Of a DNA stretch of 64,000 nt, positions 37,792 through 46,489 are shown one piece after another; within the stretch, counting starts at the first letter, position 1, and each line of letters opens with the position of its first letter. The notes under the pieces were generated by a model. That model saw only the letters and a program-made list of their open reading frames with translations, did no database searches and was not told the DNA's origin. Origin of the DNA: an uncultured Jannaschia sp. (GTDB lineage: Bacteria; Pseudomonadota; Alphaproteobacteria; Rhodobacterales; Rhodobacteraceae); assembly GCA_947494145.1 (NCBI GenBank), contig CANLTZ010000003.1, positions 62,001 through 126,000 on the forward strand, given 5' to 3'. Both the position numbers and the translations under genes were made by a program.

Positions 37792-40598
37792 CGCAACCCG
37801 AAATCGACCTGCATCCGCGCCCGGGCGACGCGATCCGCAAGACCACCTGTTATATGTGCGCCTGCCGATGCGGCATCGACGTCCACGTCAAGAACGGCAA
37901 GGTGGCGTATATCGAGGGCAACCGCGACCACCCGGTGAACCAGGGCGTGCTCTGTGCGAAGGGCAGTGCGGGGATCATGCAGCATAACGCCCCCTCGCGG
38001 CTTCGCGCGCCCATGAAGCGCGTGGGCCCCCGCGGCTCCGGCGAGTTCGAGGAGATCTCCTGGGACGAAGCCTACGACATCGCCGCCTCCTGGCTGACCC
38101 CCATACGCGAAACCGACCCGTCCAAGCTGGCCTTTTTCACGGGCCGTGACCAATCCCAAAGCTTCACCTCCTGGTGGGCCCAAGCCTTCGGCACGCCCAA
38201 CTACGCGGCCCATGGCGGCTTTTGCAGCGTGAACATGGCTGCGGGCGGCATCTACACGATGGGTGGCGCGTTCTGGGAATTCGGCCAGCCCGATTGGGAC
38301 CGCACCAAGCTTTTCATCCTGTTCGGCGTGGCCGAGGACCATGACAGCAACCCGATCAAAATGGGGATCGGCAAGATCAAGGCGAACGGTGCTCGCGTCG
38401 TGGGCGTGAACCCGATCCGCTCCGGCTACAACGCCGTGGCCGACGATTGGTTCGGCATCACGCCGGGCACGGACGGCCTGCTGATCCTCAGCCTCGTCCA
38501 TTGTCTGATGAAGGCGGGCAAGATCGACCTGGAATATCTGCGCGACTTCACCGACGCCCCCGTCCTGATCGACGCGCGCGAAGGGCCAGGTCAGGGCCTG
38601 CCGCTGAAAGACGATGACGGCCATGCCCTGGTCTGGTGCCGCCGTGAACAGCGCCCCCGCTGCTTCGACGCCGAAGACGTGGACCCGGACCTGAACGGCG
38701 CCTGGCTCGACGGAGACGTCACCCACCGCACCGTTTTCCACGCCATGGCCCAGAAATACCTGGATCCGGCCTACGCCCCCGAGACAGTGGCCGAGGCCAC
38801 CGGCATCCCCGCCCCGCGCATCCGCGCGCTGGCCGCCGAAATCGCGCGCGTGGCCTTTGACGAGGAAATCGTGCTCGACCGCGAATGGACCGATTTCCGC
38901 GGCCGCAAACACACGACCATGAAGGGCCGCCCCGTCAGCTTCCACGCCATGCGCGGGATCTCGGCCCATGCCAATGGCTTCCAGACGTGCCGCGCGCTGC
39001 ACATGCTGCAAATCCTCATCGGCAGCGTGGAAACCCCCGGCGGCTTCCGCTTCAAACCGCCCTACCCCAAGCCCGCCACGGCGCACCCCAAGCCCCATTG
39101 CAAGGTCACGCCCGGCGCGCCGCTGGACGGCCCCCATCTGGGCTTCGTCCATGGGCCGGAAGACCTGGCACTCAAGGACGACGGCAGCCCCGCCCGCATC
39201 GACAAGGCGTTTACCTGGGAGAACCCCATGTCGGCGCACGGGATGATGCACATGGTCATCTCCAACGCCCATGCAGGCGACCCGTACAAGATCGACACGC
39301 TGTTTCTATACATGGCGAACATGGCGTGGAACTCGTCCATGAATACGTCGGGCACCATGAAGATGCTGTCGGACAAGGACGCAAACGGCGATTACGTCAT
39401 CCCACACATCATCTATTCCGACGCCTATTCGTCGGAAATGGTGGCCTATGCCGACCTGATCCTGCCCGACACGACCTATCTGGAACGCCACGACTGTATC
39501 TCGCTTCTGGACCGCCCCATCTGCGAAGCAGAGGCCGCCGCCGACGCCATCCGCTGGCCGGTGGTGGAGCCGGACCGCGACGTCCGCGGCTTCCAGACCG
39601 CGCTGATCCAACTGGGCGCCAAGCTTGGCCTGCCGGGCTTCGTCAAAGACGACGGCAGCGCGAAATTCACCGATTACGCAGATTACATGGTCAGCCACGA
39701 ACGCCGCCCCGGCGTAGGCCCCCTCATGGGCTGGCGCGGCAATGGGGACGAGACCGGGCGCGGCGCACCCAACCCCAACCAGCTCGACCGCTATATCGAA
39801 AACGGCGGCTTCGCGATCTCGCACATCCCCGACGAGGCGCAGTTCTACAAGCCCTGGAACATGGGTTACCAGAATTGGGCGGTAGGGCTCGGCCTCTACG
39901 ACAAGCCAGCGCCCTACATCTTCACCCTCTGGTCCGAGCCGCTGCGGAAGTTCCAGATCGCTGCCGAAGGCCACGGACCCCGCCAGCCCCCCGACCACCT
40001 GCGCGACCGCATCAAAGCAACGTTCGATCCACTGCCCATCTGGTGGGACGCCACCGAGACCCATGGCCAAGGCGGCTATGACATCACCGCGCTCACCCAA
40101 CGGCCCATGGCAATGTACCATTCCTGGGGCACCCAGAACGCCTGGCTACGCCAAATCCATGGCGAGAACCCACTCTACCTCCCCACGGAGATCTGGACAG
40201 AACATTTGTTCGAGGAGGGCGACTGGGCCCAAGTGACTTCCCCCCATGGGGAGATCACGGTCCCCGTGGCCCATATGCCCGCGCTCAACGCGAATACGGT
40301 CTGGACCTGGAACGCCATCGGCAAACGAAAAGGCGCCTGGGCCCTCCAGGACGATGCGCCGGAGGTGACGAAGGGCTTCCTTCTCAATCACCTGATCCAT
40401 GAGCTTCTGCCCCCAAAAGGCGACGGCCTACGCTGGTCCAACTCCGACCCCATCACCGGCCAAGCGGCCTGGTTCGATCTGAAGGTTAAAATCCGGAAAA
40501 CCGCCGCCCCTGCCGATGGAACCACCAAACCCGATCTGGGCCACCAAACCTCTCCCGTGGGGCACGGGCCCGCCGTTTTGAAATGGGAGGTCACATGA
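37788..40598 (+). CDS. soeA: sulfite dehydrogenase, molybdopterin subunit
   Basis: A 936-residue molybdopterin oxidoreductase of the SoeA type. N-terminal cysteines Cys21, Cys24, Cys28 and Cys56 (CYMCACRCG, then GVLCAKGSAG) bind a [4Fe-4S] cluster. Cys146 in HGGFCSVNMAAGG is a candidate molybdenum ligand. There is no Tat signal, so the enzyme faces the cytoplasm, as SoeABC does, oxidising sulfite to sulfate. GTG 37788 has GGAGG upstream and overlaps the exporter stop. soeB and soeC follow, though with an unusual 262-base gap before soeB. Polysulfide or tetrathionate reductase activity is less likely given the taurine context. Confidence 0.88.
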   Translation: MTQPEIDLHPRPGDAIRKTTCYMCACRCGIDVHVKNGKVAYIEGNRDHPVNQGVLCAKGSAGIMQHNAPSRLRAPMKRVGPRGSGEFEEISWDEAYDIAASWLTPIRETDPSKLAFFTGRDQSQSFTSWWAQAFGTPNYAAHGGFCSVNMAAGGIYTMGGAFWEFGQPDWDRTKLFILFGVAEDHDSNPIKMGIGKIKANGARVVGVNPIRSGYNAVADDWFGITPGTDGLLILSLVHCLMKAGKIDLEYLRDFTDAPVLIDAREGPGQGLPLKDDDGHALVWCRREQRPRCFDAEDVDPDLNGAWLDGDVTHRTVFHAMAQKYLDPAYAPETVAEATGIPAPRIRALAAEIARVAFDEEIVLDREWTDFRGRKHTTMKGRPVSFHAMRGISAHANGFQTCRALHMLQILIGSVETPGGFRFKPPYPKPATAHPKPHCKVTPGAPLDGPHLGFVHGPEDLALKDDGSPARIDKAFTWENPMSAHGMMHMVISNAHAGDPYKIDTLFLYMANMAWNSSMNTSGTMKMLSDKDANGDYVIPHIIYSDAYSSEMVAYADLILPDTTYLERHDCISLLDRPICEAEAAADAIRWPVVEPDRDVRGFQTALIQLGAKLGLPGFVKDDGSAKFTDYADYMVSHERRPGVGPLMGWRGNGDETGRGAPNPNQLDRYIENGGFAISHIPDEAQFYKPWNMGYQNWAVGLGLYDKPAPYIFTLWSEPLRKFQIAAEGHGPRQPPDHLRDRIKATFDPLPIWWDATETHGQGGYDITALTQRPMAMYHSWGTQNAWLRQIHGENPLYLPTEIWTEHLFEEGDWAQVTSPHGEITVPVAHMPALNANTVWTWNAIGKRKGAWALQDDAPEVTKGFLLNHLIHELLPPKGDGLRWSNSDPITGQAAWFDLKVKIRKTAAPADGTTKPDLGHQTSPVGHGPAVLKWEVT

Positions 40599-40600
40599 GC

Positions 40601-40776
40601 CTTCATCCTGGCAGAAATACTCCGGCCGGAGGCCCCCGCCCACCACGGGCGCGCGACTGGGGCGGGGCGCAGGCGCTGGCCCGAGGTCGCGCTTTGGGAC
40701 GCAGGTTCAGATCAACATGCGGCGCCAAGATCGACTGTCAGAGGCCTCCGGCGGGGATATTTCTGCCAGGAAGAAA
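40601..40776. repeat. dispersed repeat, copy 3, between soeA and soeB
   Basis: Arms at 40601-40633 and 40744-40776 are inverted copies with 28 of 33 positions complementary. The first begins with cttcatcctgg, and the second ends in ctgccaggaagaaa. They enclose 110 bases. The outer arm matches copy 1 (10709-10733) at 24 of 25 positions. The element starts three bases after the soeA stop and fills most of the 262-base gap in an otherwise tight operon. I infer a non-autonomous repeat inserted between the genes. Confidence 0.7.
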
Positions 40777-40860
40777 GCCCGGACGGGGAAATGTGCAGGT
40801 GAAACTTGCGCTTACTTTGCGCCGCTCAGGCGGCGCACATGTCGGATTGGACGTGCTTCG

Positions 40861-41622
40861 ATGACCTCGCTTCCCGCCAGCACGGACAAGAAATTGGGCC
40901 TTGTGATCGACCTGGATACCTGCGTCGGCTGCCATGCCTGCGTGACCGCCTGCAAAGGGTGGAACACGCAGAATTACGGCGCTCCGCTTTCTGATATCGA
41001 CCCATATGGCGCGGCGGAAGGAACGTTTCTGAACCGCATCCATGCCTTCCAGGTCGAGCCCGATCAGGGGCTCGCTCAGACGATCCACTTCCCCAAAAGC
41101 TGCCTGCATTGCGACGATGCGCCCTGCGTCACCGTCTGCCCCACAGGCGCCAGCTACAAACGTGTCGAGGACGGCATCGTCCTCGTCAATGAAGATGCCT
41201 GTATGGGCTGCGGATTGTGCGCCTGGGCCTGCCCCTATGGCGCGCGTGAAATCGACCAAGCGGCGGGGGTCATGAAGAAATGCACCCTCTGCGTCGACCG
41301 CATCTACAACGAAAACTTGCCGGAAGAAGACCGGGAGCCCGCCTGTGTGCGGACCTGTCCGGCGGGGGCACGGCATTTCGGTGACCTGGCGGACCCGGAG
41401 AGCGCGGTGAGCCGTTTGGTGGCCACGCGAGACGGGGTCGATTTGATGCCCGAACAGGGGACGCGGCCGGTGAACAAATATCTGCCGCCCCGTGTGAAGG
41501 ACAGCTTGCAAGCCCCTGAAATGGAAGGCGCCGAGGACATCCTAGCCCCCTTTCTGGCCCCCGTCGCGGAGGAGCCGAAGGGCTTTCTCAAATGGCTCGA
41601 CACCGCCTTGGAGAAGCTCTGA
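40861..41622 (+). CDS. soeB: sulfite dehydrogenase, iron-sulfur subunit
   Basis: A 253-residue ferredoxin-like subunit with four cysteine clusters: CVGCHACVTACK, CLHCDDAPCVTVCP, CMGCGLCAWACP and CTLC paired with CVRTCP. It should carry four [4Fe-4S] centres moving electrons from SoeA to the membrane anchor. It lacks a signal peptide, in keeping with a cytoplasmic complex. ATG 40861 comes eighteen residues before the first cluster; the Shine-Dalgarno is weak. Its stop overlaps the soeC ATG by one base (TGATG). DmsB-like homologues are structurally similar, so the sulfite role depends on SoeA and context. Confidence 0.9.
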   Translation: MTSLPASTDKKLGLVIDLDTCVGCHACVTACKGWNTQNYGAPLSDIDPYGAAEGTFLNRIHAFQVEPDQGLAQTIHFPKSCLHCDDAPCVTVCPTGASYKRVEDGIVLVNEDACMGCGLCAWACPYGAREIDQAAGVMKKCTLCVDRIYNENLPEEDREPACVRTCPAGARHFGDLADPESAVSRLVATRDGVDLMPEQGTRPVNKYLPPRVKDSLQAPEMEGAEDILAPFLAPVAEEPKGFLKWLDTALEKL

Positions 41623-42509
41623 TGCATCCCGCCCCGTCCGTCATCCTGTTCTCGACGCTTTCGGGCGCGGGGTTCGGCCTGCTGGTGTTCCTGGGGCTCG
41701 GCCTGCCCGCGCCCACGAGCTGGGTCGCCTTCACCTTCTTCGCCATCGCTTACACCTTCGCCGCGGGTGGCCTGCTGGCCGCGACGTTCCACCTGCAAAA
41801 CCCCAAGAACGCTTGGAAAAGCTACCGCGAATGGCGCAGCTCCTGGCTGTCGCGGGAAGCATGGGCCGCGGTGGCGGCGCTGCTGGTCATGGCGTTCTAC
41901 GCAGCGCCCTTGGTTCTTGCAGGAACGCGTGTCGCGCCGTTGGGCTGGCTGGGCGCATTACTGTCGCTTGCCACCGTCTTCACGACCTCGATGATCTATG
42001 CCCAACTCAAGACAGTGCCGCGGTGGAACCAACCCGCCACACCCGCGCTGTTTCTATCGGCCTCACTGGCGGGCGGTGCGCTTCTGTCGGGCAATGTCGG
42101 GGCCGCCACGGCGCTGATCGCGCTTTTGGGGGCCATCACGCTGTTTCATTGGTGGAAAGGCGACCGGCGCTTTGGGGAAGCGGGCAGCACGGCTGAGACG
42201 GCGACGCGGCTTCGGGGCAAAGTCTCCCTTTGGGAGCGGCCCCATACTGGCGAGAATTATCTGACGCGTGAAATGGTCTTCGTCATCGCGCGCAAGCATG
42301 CCGTGAAGCTGCGGATAATTGCCTTCGCACTTATGGTGGCGCTGCCTCTCGTGTTGCTTCTTGCCTTGCCGGTCAAACACATGGTCGCGGCTATCGCGGT
42401 CTTGTCCCATCTGGTTGGCGTAGGCGTGCAGCGCTGGCTCTTTTTTGCAGAGGCCGAGCATGTGGTCGGCCTCTATTACGGCGCCCATCGTGCCAACATC
42501 GCCGCGTAG
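41622..42509 (+). CDS. soeC: sulfite dehydrogenase, membrane anchor
   Basis: A 295-residue DmsC-family integral membrane protein with about eight helices. It starts MHPAPSVILFSTLSGAGFGL and contains AATFHLQNPKNAWKSYREWR, a DmsC-type loop, and the C-terminal FFAEAEHVVGLYYG. It should receive electrons from SoeB and pass them to or from the quinone pool. ATG 41622 overlaps the soeB stop and has GGAG upstream. It ends the soe operon and is convergent with the carboxypeptidase gene across 12 bases. Confidence 0.9.
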   Translation: MHPAPSVILFSTLSGAGFGLLVFLGLGLPAPTSWVAFTFFAIAYTFAAGGLLAATFHLQNPKNAWKSYREWRSSWLSREAWAAVAALLVMAFYAAPLVLAGTRVAPLGWLGALLSLATVFTTSMIYAQLKTVPRWNQPATPALFLSASLAGGALLSGNVGAATALIALLGAITLFHWWKGDRRFGEAGSTAETATRLRGKVSLWERPHTGENYLTREMVFVIARKHAVKLRIIAFALMVALPLVLLLALPVKHMVAAIAVLSHLVGVGVQRWLFFAEAEHVVGLYYGAHRANIAA

Positions 42510-42521
42510 CAGATTGACAAA

Positions 42522-43988
42522 TCACGGGTATAGATCACCGAACTTCTGTTCCAAATAGGTAAGAAGCGGCTCTGCAGACGGGGCCTCGCCGGTGGCATGG
42601 CGGATCGTCTCGACCGGGCTGCGCAGCGCTCCATATTGCTGAAGCTGCGTGTTCAACCAGCCCGTGGCCGCGGACGGGTCACCCTTGGCCAATGCGGCGT
42701 CCAAATCCGGTACATCGCGGCGCACGCCCGCCATCAGGCAGCCAGCATAGAGGTTGCCAAGCGAATAGGTCGGGAAATAGCCCATCAGGCCTACGGACCA
42801 GTGGACGTCCTGCATGAACCCGTTGGAAGGCTTGTCGACGGACACCCCGAAATCGGCCTGGAACCGGTCGTTCCAGGCGCCTTCCAGATCATCGACCTCT
42901 AGCGCGCCACGGATGAGCGCGCGTTCCAGATCGAAGCGGAGCATGACGTGCAGATTGTACTGAAGCTCGTCGGCTTCGGTGCGGATGTAGCCGTGATGAA
43001 CCGCATTGACGGCGCGGTAGAAATCCCGCTCGGACGCAACGCCAATATCGCCGAAGCGGTCACGCATGCGGCCATAGAGCCAGTGGCAGAAGGCCTCGGA
43101 CCGGCCCATCTGGTTTTCATAGCTGCGCGACTGGCTTTCATGGACGCCCATGGACACGCCCCGCCCGATGGGCGTGAGCAGATGGTCCGCCACCACACCT
43201 TGTTCGTAGCAAGCGTGGCCCACTTCGTGGATCGTGGAATAGAGGCAGTTGAACGGGTCACTTTCATCCACGCGAGTGGTGATGCGCACATCGATGCCGG
43301 AGCCCGAGGAAAACGGGTGCACAGCCAAATCGATGCGGCCACGCTGGAAATCATAACCGAAGGCTTCGGCGATTTCAGCGGCCAGGGCAAGTTGGTCGTC
43401 TTTGGGGAAATGGCCCGACAGTTTGGGCGCGGGTTCCCCGGCCAGGGCCCGTTCGCGCAAGGCGACCAGGCGGGGCCGCATCGCGTCGAACATGGCGGCC
43501 ATCTCGGCGGCGGAACCACCGGGCTCATAATCCTGCATGAGCGCGTCATAGGGGTCGCCATTGCCGCCCAGATGGGCCGCTTCCTCGCGCCGCAGACGCA
43601 CCACTTCAGCCAGGACAGGGCGGAAGGCGGCGGCATCTTCGGAGGCGCGGGCCTCGGCCCATTGGCCTTGGGCCAGCGAGGTCACACGAGCAATTTCAGC
43701 GGCAAGACGCGCGGGCACCTTTTGGTTGCGCTCATAGCTGCGGCGCAATTCCCGCAGGTTGGCATCGGCCACCTCATCGGCAGCATGCGCTTCGCGCAGC
43801 CAGTCACCCAGGCGCGGGTCGGTGCGGCGGGCATGCAGCACTTCTTCCAAGGCGGCCATTTCTTCAGCACGTTGCGGGGCCGAGCCGCGGGGCATCACGG
43901 TTTCCTGGTCCCAGCCCGTCCGGCCCGCAACGGCGCTCAGCGCCTCAGTTATGCGCTGGAACGCCATTAGATCATCATAGGCAGGCAT
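42522..43988 (-). CDS. M32 carboxypeptidase (Taq type)
   Basis: A 488-residue zinc carboxypeptidase of family M32. The metal site HEVGH lies in YSTIHEVGHACYEQGV (about residue 256), and ESQSRSYENQMGRSEAFCHW supplies the third ligand and conserved ES motif. The N-terminal AAGRTGWDQETVMPRGSAPQ-like region (here beginning AVAGRTGWDQE) is characteristic. It removes C-terminal residues in the cytoplasm. ATG 43988 shares one base with the stop of ctaA (TGATG), which fixes the start and points to co-translation. Confidence 0.93.
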   Translation of the reverse strand: MPAYDDLMAFQRITEALSAVAGRTGWDQETVMPRGSAPQRAEEMAALEEVLHARRTDPRLGDWLREAHAADEVADANLRELRRSYERNQKVPARLAAEIARVTSLAQGQWAEARASEDAAAFRPVLAEVVRLRREEAAHLGGNGDPYDALMQDYEPGGSAAEMAAMFDAMRPRLVALRERALAGEPAPKLSGHFPKDDQLALAAEIAEAFGYDFQRGRIDLAVHPFSSGSGIDVRITTRVDESDPFNCLYSTIHEVGHACYEQGVVADHLLTPIGRGVSMGVHESQSRSYENQMGRSEAFCHWLYGRMRDRFGDIGVASERDFYRAVNAVHHGYIRTEADELQYNLHVMLRFDLERALIRGALEVDDLEGAWNDRFQADFGVSVDKPSNGFMQDVHWSVGLMGYFPTYSLGNLYAGCLMAGVRRDVPDLDAALAKGDPSAATGWLNTQLQQYGALRSPVETIRHATGEAPSAEPLLTYLEQKFGDLYP

Positions 43989-45118
43989 CAGGTCCTCACG
44001 GATTGGGGCAGCGGGTACTTGGCGCGGTGGCGCGCCCGAACAGTCAGACAAACAAGAATGACGGCGCCAAATTGGTGCAGGATGGCCCATTGCAGCGGGA
44101 CGCCTTCCAGCACGGTGACGACGCCCAAGACCATTTGCAAGAAGGCCATGGCGACGATGGCCGCAAAGGCGCCTTTGGTGGCCGCATTCGCGCTCCGGCG
44201 GGCGCGCAGCCAGGCCACGATCATCAGAACGAACAGGGCATAGCCGAAGACGCGGTGGAAGAATTGCACCGTTCCGGGATTGTCGATCATGTTGCGCCAG
44301 AGCGGCTCCAAAACCCACATGTCTACGGGAAAGACGCCGCCATTCATGGTGGGCCAGTCACGCACCCAAAGGCCTGCATCTATGCCCGCGACGAGGGCGC
44401 CCCAGATCACTTGGAAGAAGGTCGCGCCGATCAGGACGCCGGCCCAGCGCCCAAGCCCCGTATCCTGGGCACGGCGGGCCTGGATCAGATCGGCCTCGGG
44501 CCGCGACATGCTGAGCACGTACCACGCGATGAGCGACAGGATGACGAAAGCCAGCCCCAGATGCACCGCCAAGCGATAGGAGGCCACGTCGAGCATCGTG
44601 CCTTCCAGCCCGCTTGCCACCATCCACCAGCCGATGGCGCCTTGCAGCCCGCCCAGCAGCCCCAGCGCCAGGAAACGACTTGTCCAGCCGGGCGGGACCT
44701 GGCGGAAAGCCAGCATGCCGAAAAAGCCTAGCGCCCAGACCACGCCGATGAAGCGGCCAAACTGGCGGTGGCCCCATTCCCACCAGTAAATCCACTGGAA
44801 CTCGGCCAGGGTCATGCCCTTATTCTGCAACTCGTATTCCGGGATGGCGCGGTAAAGGTCGAATTCCCGCTGCCAATCTTCGGCGGATCGGGGCGGCAGA
44901 GCACCGGAAAGGGGGCGCCATTCCGTAATCGACAAGCCGCTATCGGTCAGCCGCGTCAGCCCGCCCACGGCGATCATCACGACGACCAGCACAAATAGCG
45001 TGATCAGCCAGGCCCGCGCAAAGCCCCGCGCGCCGCGCTTGGCGGCGTCGATCACACCGGCCGTGGCCGCCGGGCGTTCCGTGGTCGAGACCTCTTCGAA
45101 GATCGCGCGTTTTGCCAT
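43988..45118 (-). CDS. ctaA: heme A synthase
   Basis: A 376-residue membrane protein with about eight helices that oxidises heme O to heme A for cytochrome c oxidase. It carries VGGLTRLTDSGLSITEWRP, EFQWIYWWEWGHRQFGRFIG, LAVHLGLAFVILS and TVQFFHRVFGYALF, providing the conserved heme-ligand histidines. Two adjacent ATGs (45121, 45118) are possible; the second is better spaced from GGAGG. No cox genes are adjacent. The stop overlaps the M32 carboxypeptidase start by one base. Confidence 0.95.
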   Translation of the reverse strand: MAKRAIFEEVSTTERPAATAGVIDAAKRGARGFARAWLITLFVLVVVMIAVGGLTRLTDSGLSITEWRPLSGALPPRSAEDWQREFDLYRAIPEYELQNKGMTLAEFQWIYWWEWGHRQFGRFIGVVWALGFFGMLAFRQVPPGWTSRFLALGLLGGLQGAIGWWMVASGLEGTMLDVASYRLAVHLGLAFVILSLIAWYVLSMSRPEADLIQARRAQDTGLGRWAGVLIGATFFQVIWGALVAGIDAGLWVRDWPTMNGGVFPVDMWVLEPLWRNMIDNPGTVQFFHRVFGYALFVLMIVAWLRARRSANAATKGAFAAIVAMAFLQMVLGVVTVLEGVPLQWAILHQFGAVILVCLTVRARHRAKYPLPQSVRT

Positions 45119-45187
45119 CATCTACCTCCATCTGGGGCGATCTAGGTGCTTTGGCTCCCAACCGCATCCCCCACTTTGCCGTACCGT

Positions 45188-45943
45188 TTAGCCCCGTTCC
45201 TTCCAGCGCACCATCTGGCGCAGAATGCCGTGGAAAACCTGCACATCGGCGCGTGTCAGCGGCATGCGCGACCAGAGATTGCGCAGGTTCATCTTCATGG
45301 CCGCGGCCTTGGTATCGGGAAAAAAGAAGCCAGCCTGTTCCAGCCGTTCCTCGTAATGGGTGACAAGCGCATCCATCTCCGCGTGGTTGGCCCAATCGGT
45401 GCCCGCCATCTCGACCTCGTGGCCACCAGCCTGGGTGACGATGCGGCGCCATTCATAGCCCATGAGCAGCACGCATTGCGCAAGGTTCAGCGAAGGGAAA
45501 TCGGGGTTCGTGGGCACTGAGACGATGGCATTGGCGCGCGCAATATCGTCGTTTTCCAGCCCGGCGCGTTCCGGACCGAACAAGATCGCCACACGTTCAC
45601 CCCGGGCACCGCGCGCGGCGGCCTCCTCCATGGCGGCTTCGGGGGTGTAGATCGGCTTGGTCAGATCCCGGTCCCGCGCCGTCGTCGCAAAGACATACGA
45701 GCAATCCGCCAAAGCCGCGCCCGTATCCGGGGCCAGCATGGCATCGTCCAGCAGGCGACCGGCGCCCGAGGCCAGAGCCACGGCACGCGGATTGGGCCAA
45801 CCATCGCGGGGGGCGACGACGCGCATATGCTCCAACCCGAAATTCAGCATGGCACGGGCGGCGGCACCGATGTTTTCGCCCATCTGCGGGCGCACCAGAA
45901 CGAAGGCGGGGCGCGGGTCGGAGGCAGGTGTCGTGTCAGCCAT
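45188..45943 (-). CDS. trmJ: tRNA/rRNA 2'-O-methyltransferase, SpoU/TrmJ type
   Basis: A 251-residue SPOUT-fold enzyme. It has motif 1 VLVRPQMGENIGAAARAM, motif 2 AILFGPERAGLENDDI and motif 3 PSLNLAQCVLLMGYEW, plus a C-terminal helical extension typical of TrmJ. TrmJ methylates the ribose at position 32 of several tRNAs with S-adenosylmethionine. It is a single gene here, upstream of ctaA in the same direction (69 bases apart). Confidence 0.92.
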   Translation of the reverse strand: MADTTPASDPRPAFVLVRPQMGENIGAAARAMLNFGLEHMRVVAPRDGWPNPRAVALASGAGRLLDDAMLAPDTGAALADCSYVFATTARDRDLTKPIYTPEAAMEEAAARGARGERVAILFGPERAGLENDDIARANAIVSVPTNPDFPSLNLAQCVLLMGYEWRRIVTQAGGHEVEMAGTDWANHAEMDALVTHYEERLEQAGFFFPDTKAAAMKMNLRNLWSRMPLTRADVQVFHGILRQMVRWKERG

Positions 45944-46049
45944 GGCCGCGCCCTACCCCGCGCCCGCGATCTGCGCAACGCCCGCAAGCTTGGCCAACGG
46001 CTAGGTCAAGTGGCATACTGCGCCGCATAGACGAGAGGGGGAGAGCACC

Positions 46050-46433
46050 ACGGGACTGATCGCCGTCATTGCGGCCGCCGCGGTGGCCTGGATCTTCGAT
46101 GCCGTCTGGTGCGGCCTCATCGGCAAGCAATAGATGCAGGCCACGGGCCTGACCGAAGACAGCATCAACCGAAAGGATCCGCTTCCCTATATCGGCAGCT
46201 TTCTTTGCGCCCAGCTGGCGGCAGGCATGACGCGCCACATTCTGGCGAGTTCAGGCATTGAGGCGCCGCTTTGCGGGCTGATCACGGGGCTGGGCCTGGG
46301 TGCTTTCGTGGCGGCCCCCTGGATTGCAACAAATGTGCTGTTTCAACAAAAGCCGCGGTCGCTCATCTGGATGGACGGCGCCTATCCCAACATCGGCATG
46401 ACGCTGATGGGGCTTGTCCTGACGTTTTTCTAG
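46050..46433 (+). pseudogene. DUF1761 membrane protein, interrupted
   Basis: The continuous frame reads GLIAVIAAAAVAWIFDAVWC..., then a stop, then MQATGLTEDSINRKDPLPYI... to TAG 46431-46433, matching a DUF1761 four-helix protein of about 128 residues. Two lesions are visible. The start position is ACG (46050-46052) although a strong GGGGGAGAG lies just upstream. TAG at 46131-46133 sits where the family has a conserved Trp after the first helix. ATG 46134 could start a 99-residue fragment without that helix. Either the gene is decaying or the bases are wrong. Confidence 0.68.
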
Positions 46434-46489
46434 CGCGCTTGCGGTGCCATCCGGGCCCCGCTAAGCCCCAGCGCCAGGGGGAGTCACCG

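Noticed and set aside
37713-39272. A 519-codon minus-strand frame opposite soeA.
   Set aside because: It mirrors soeA codons and has no recognisable domain; soeA is certain.
40717-40860. In-frame upstream extension of soeB beginning at ATG 40717.
   Set aside because: The added residues translate the repeat element and are not ferredoxin-like.
43989-44318. Upstream extension of the M32 carboxypeptidase frame to 44318.
   Set aside because: It overlaps ctaA fully; the TGATG junction at 43988 marks the true start.
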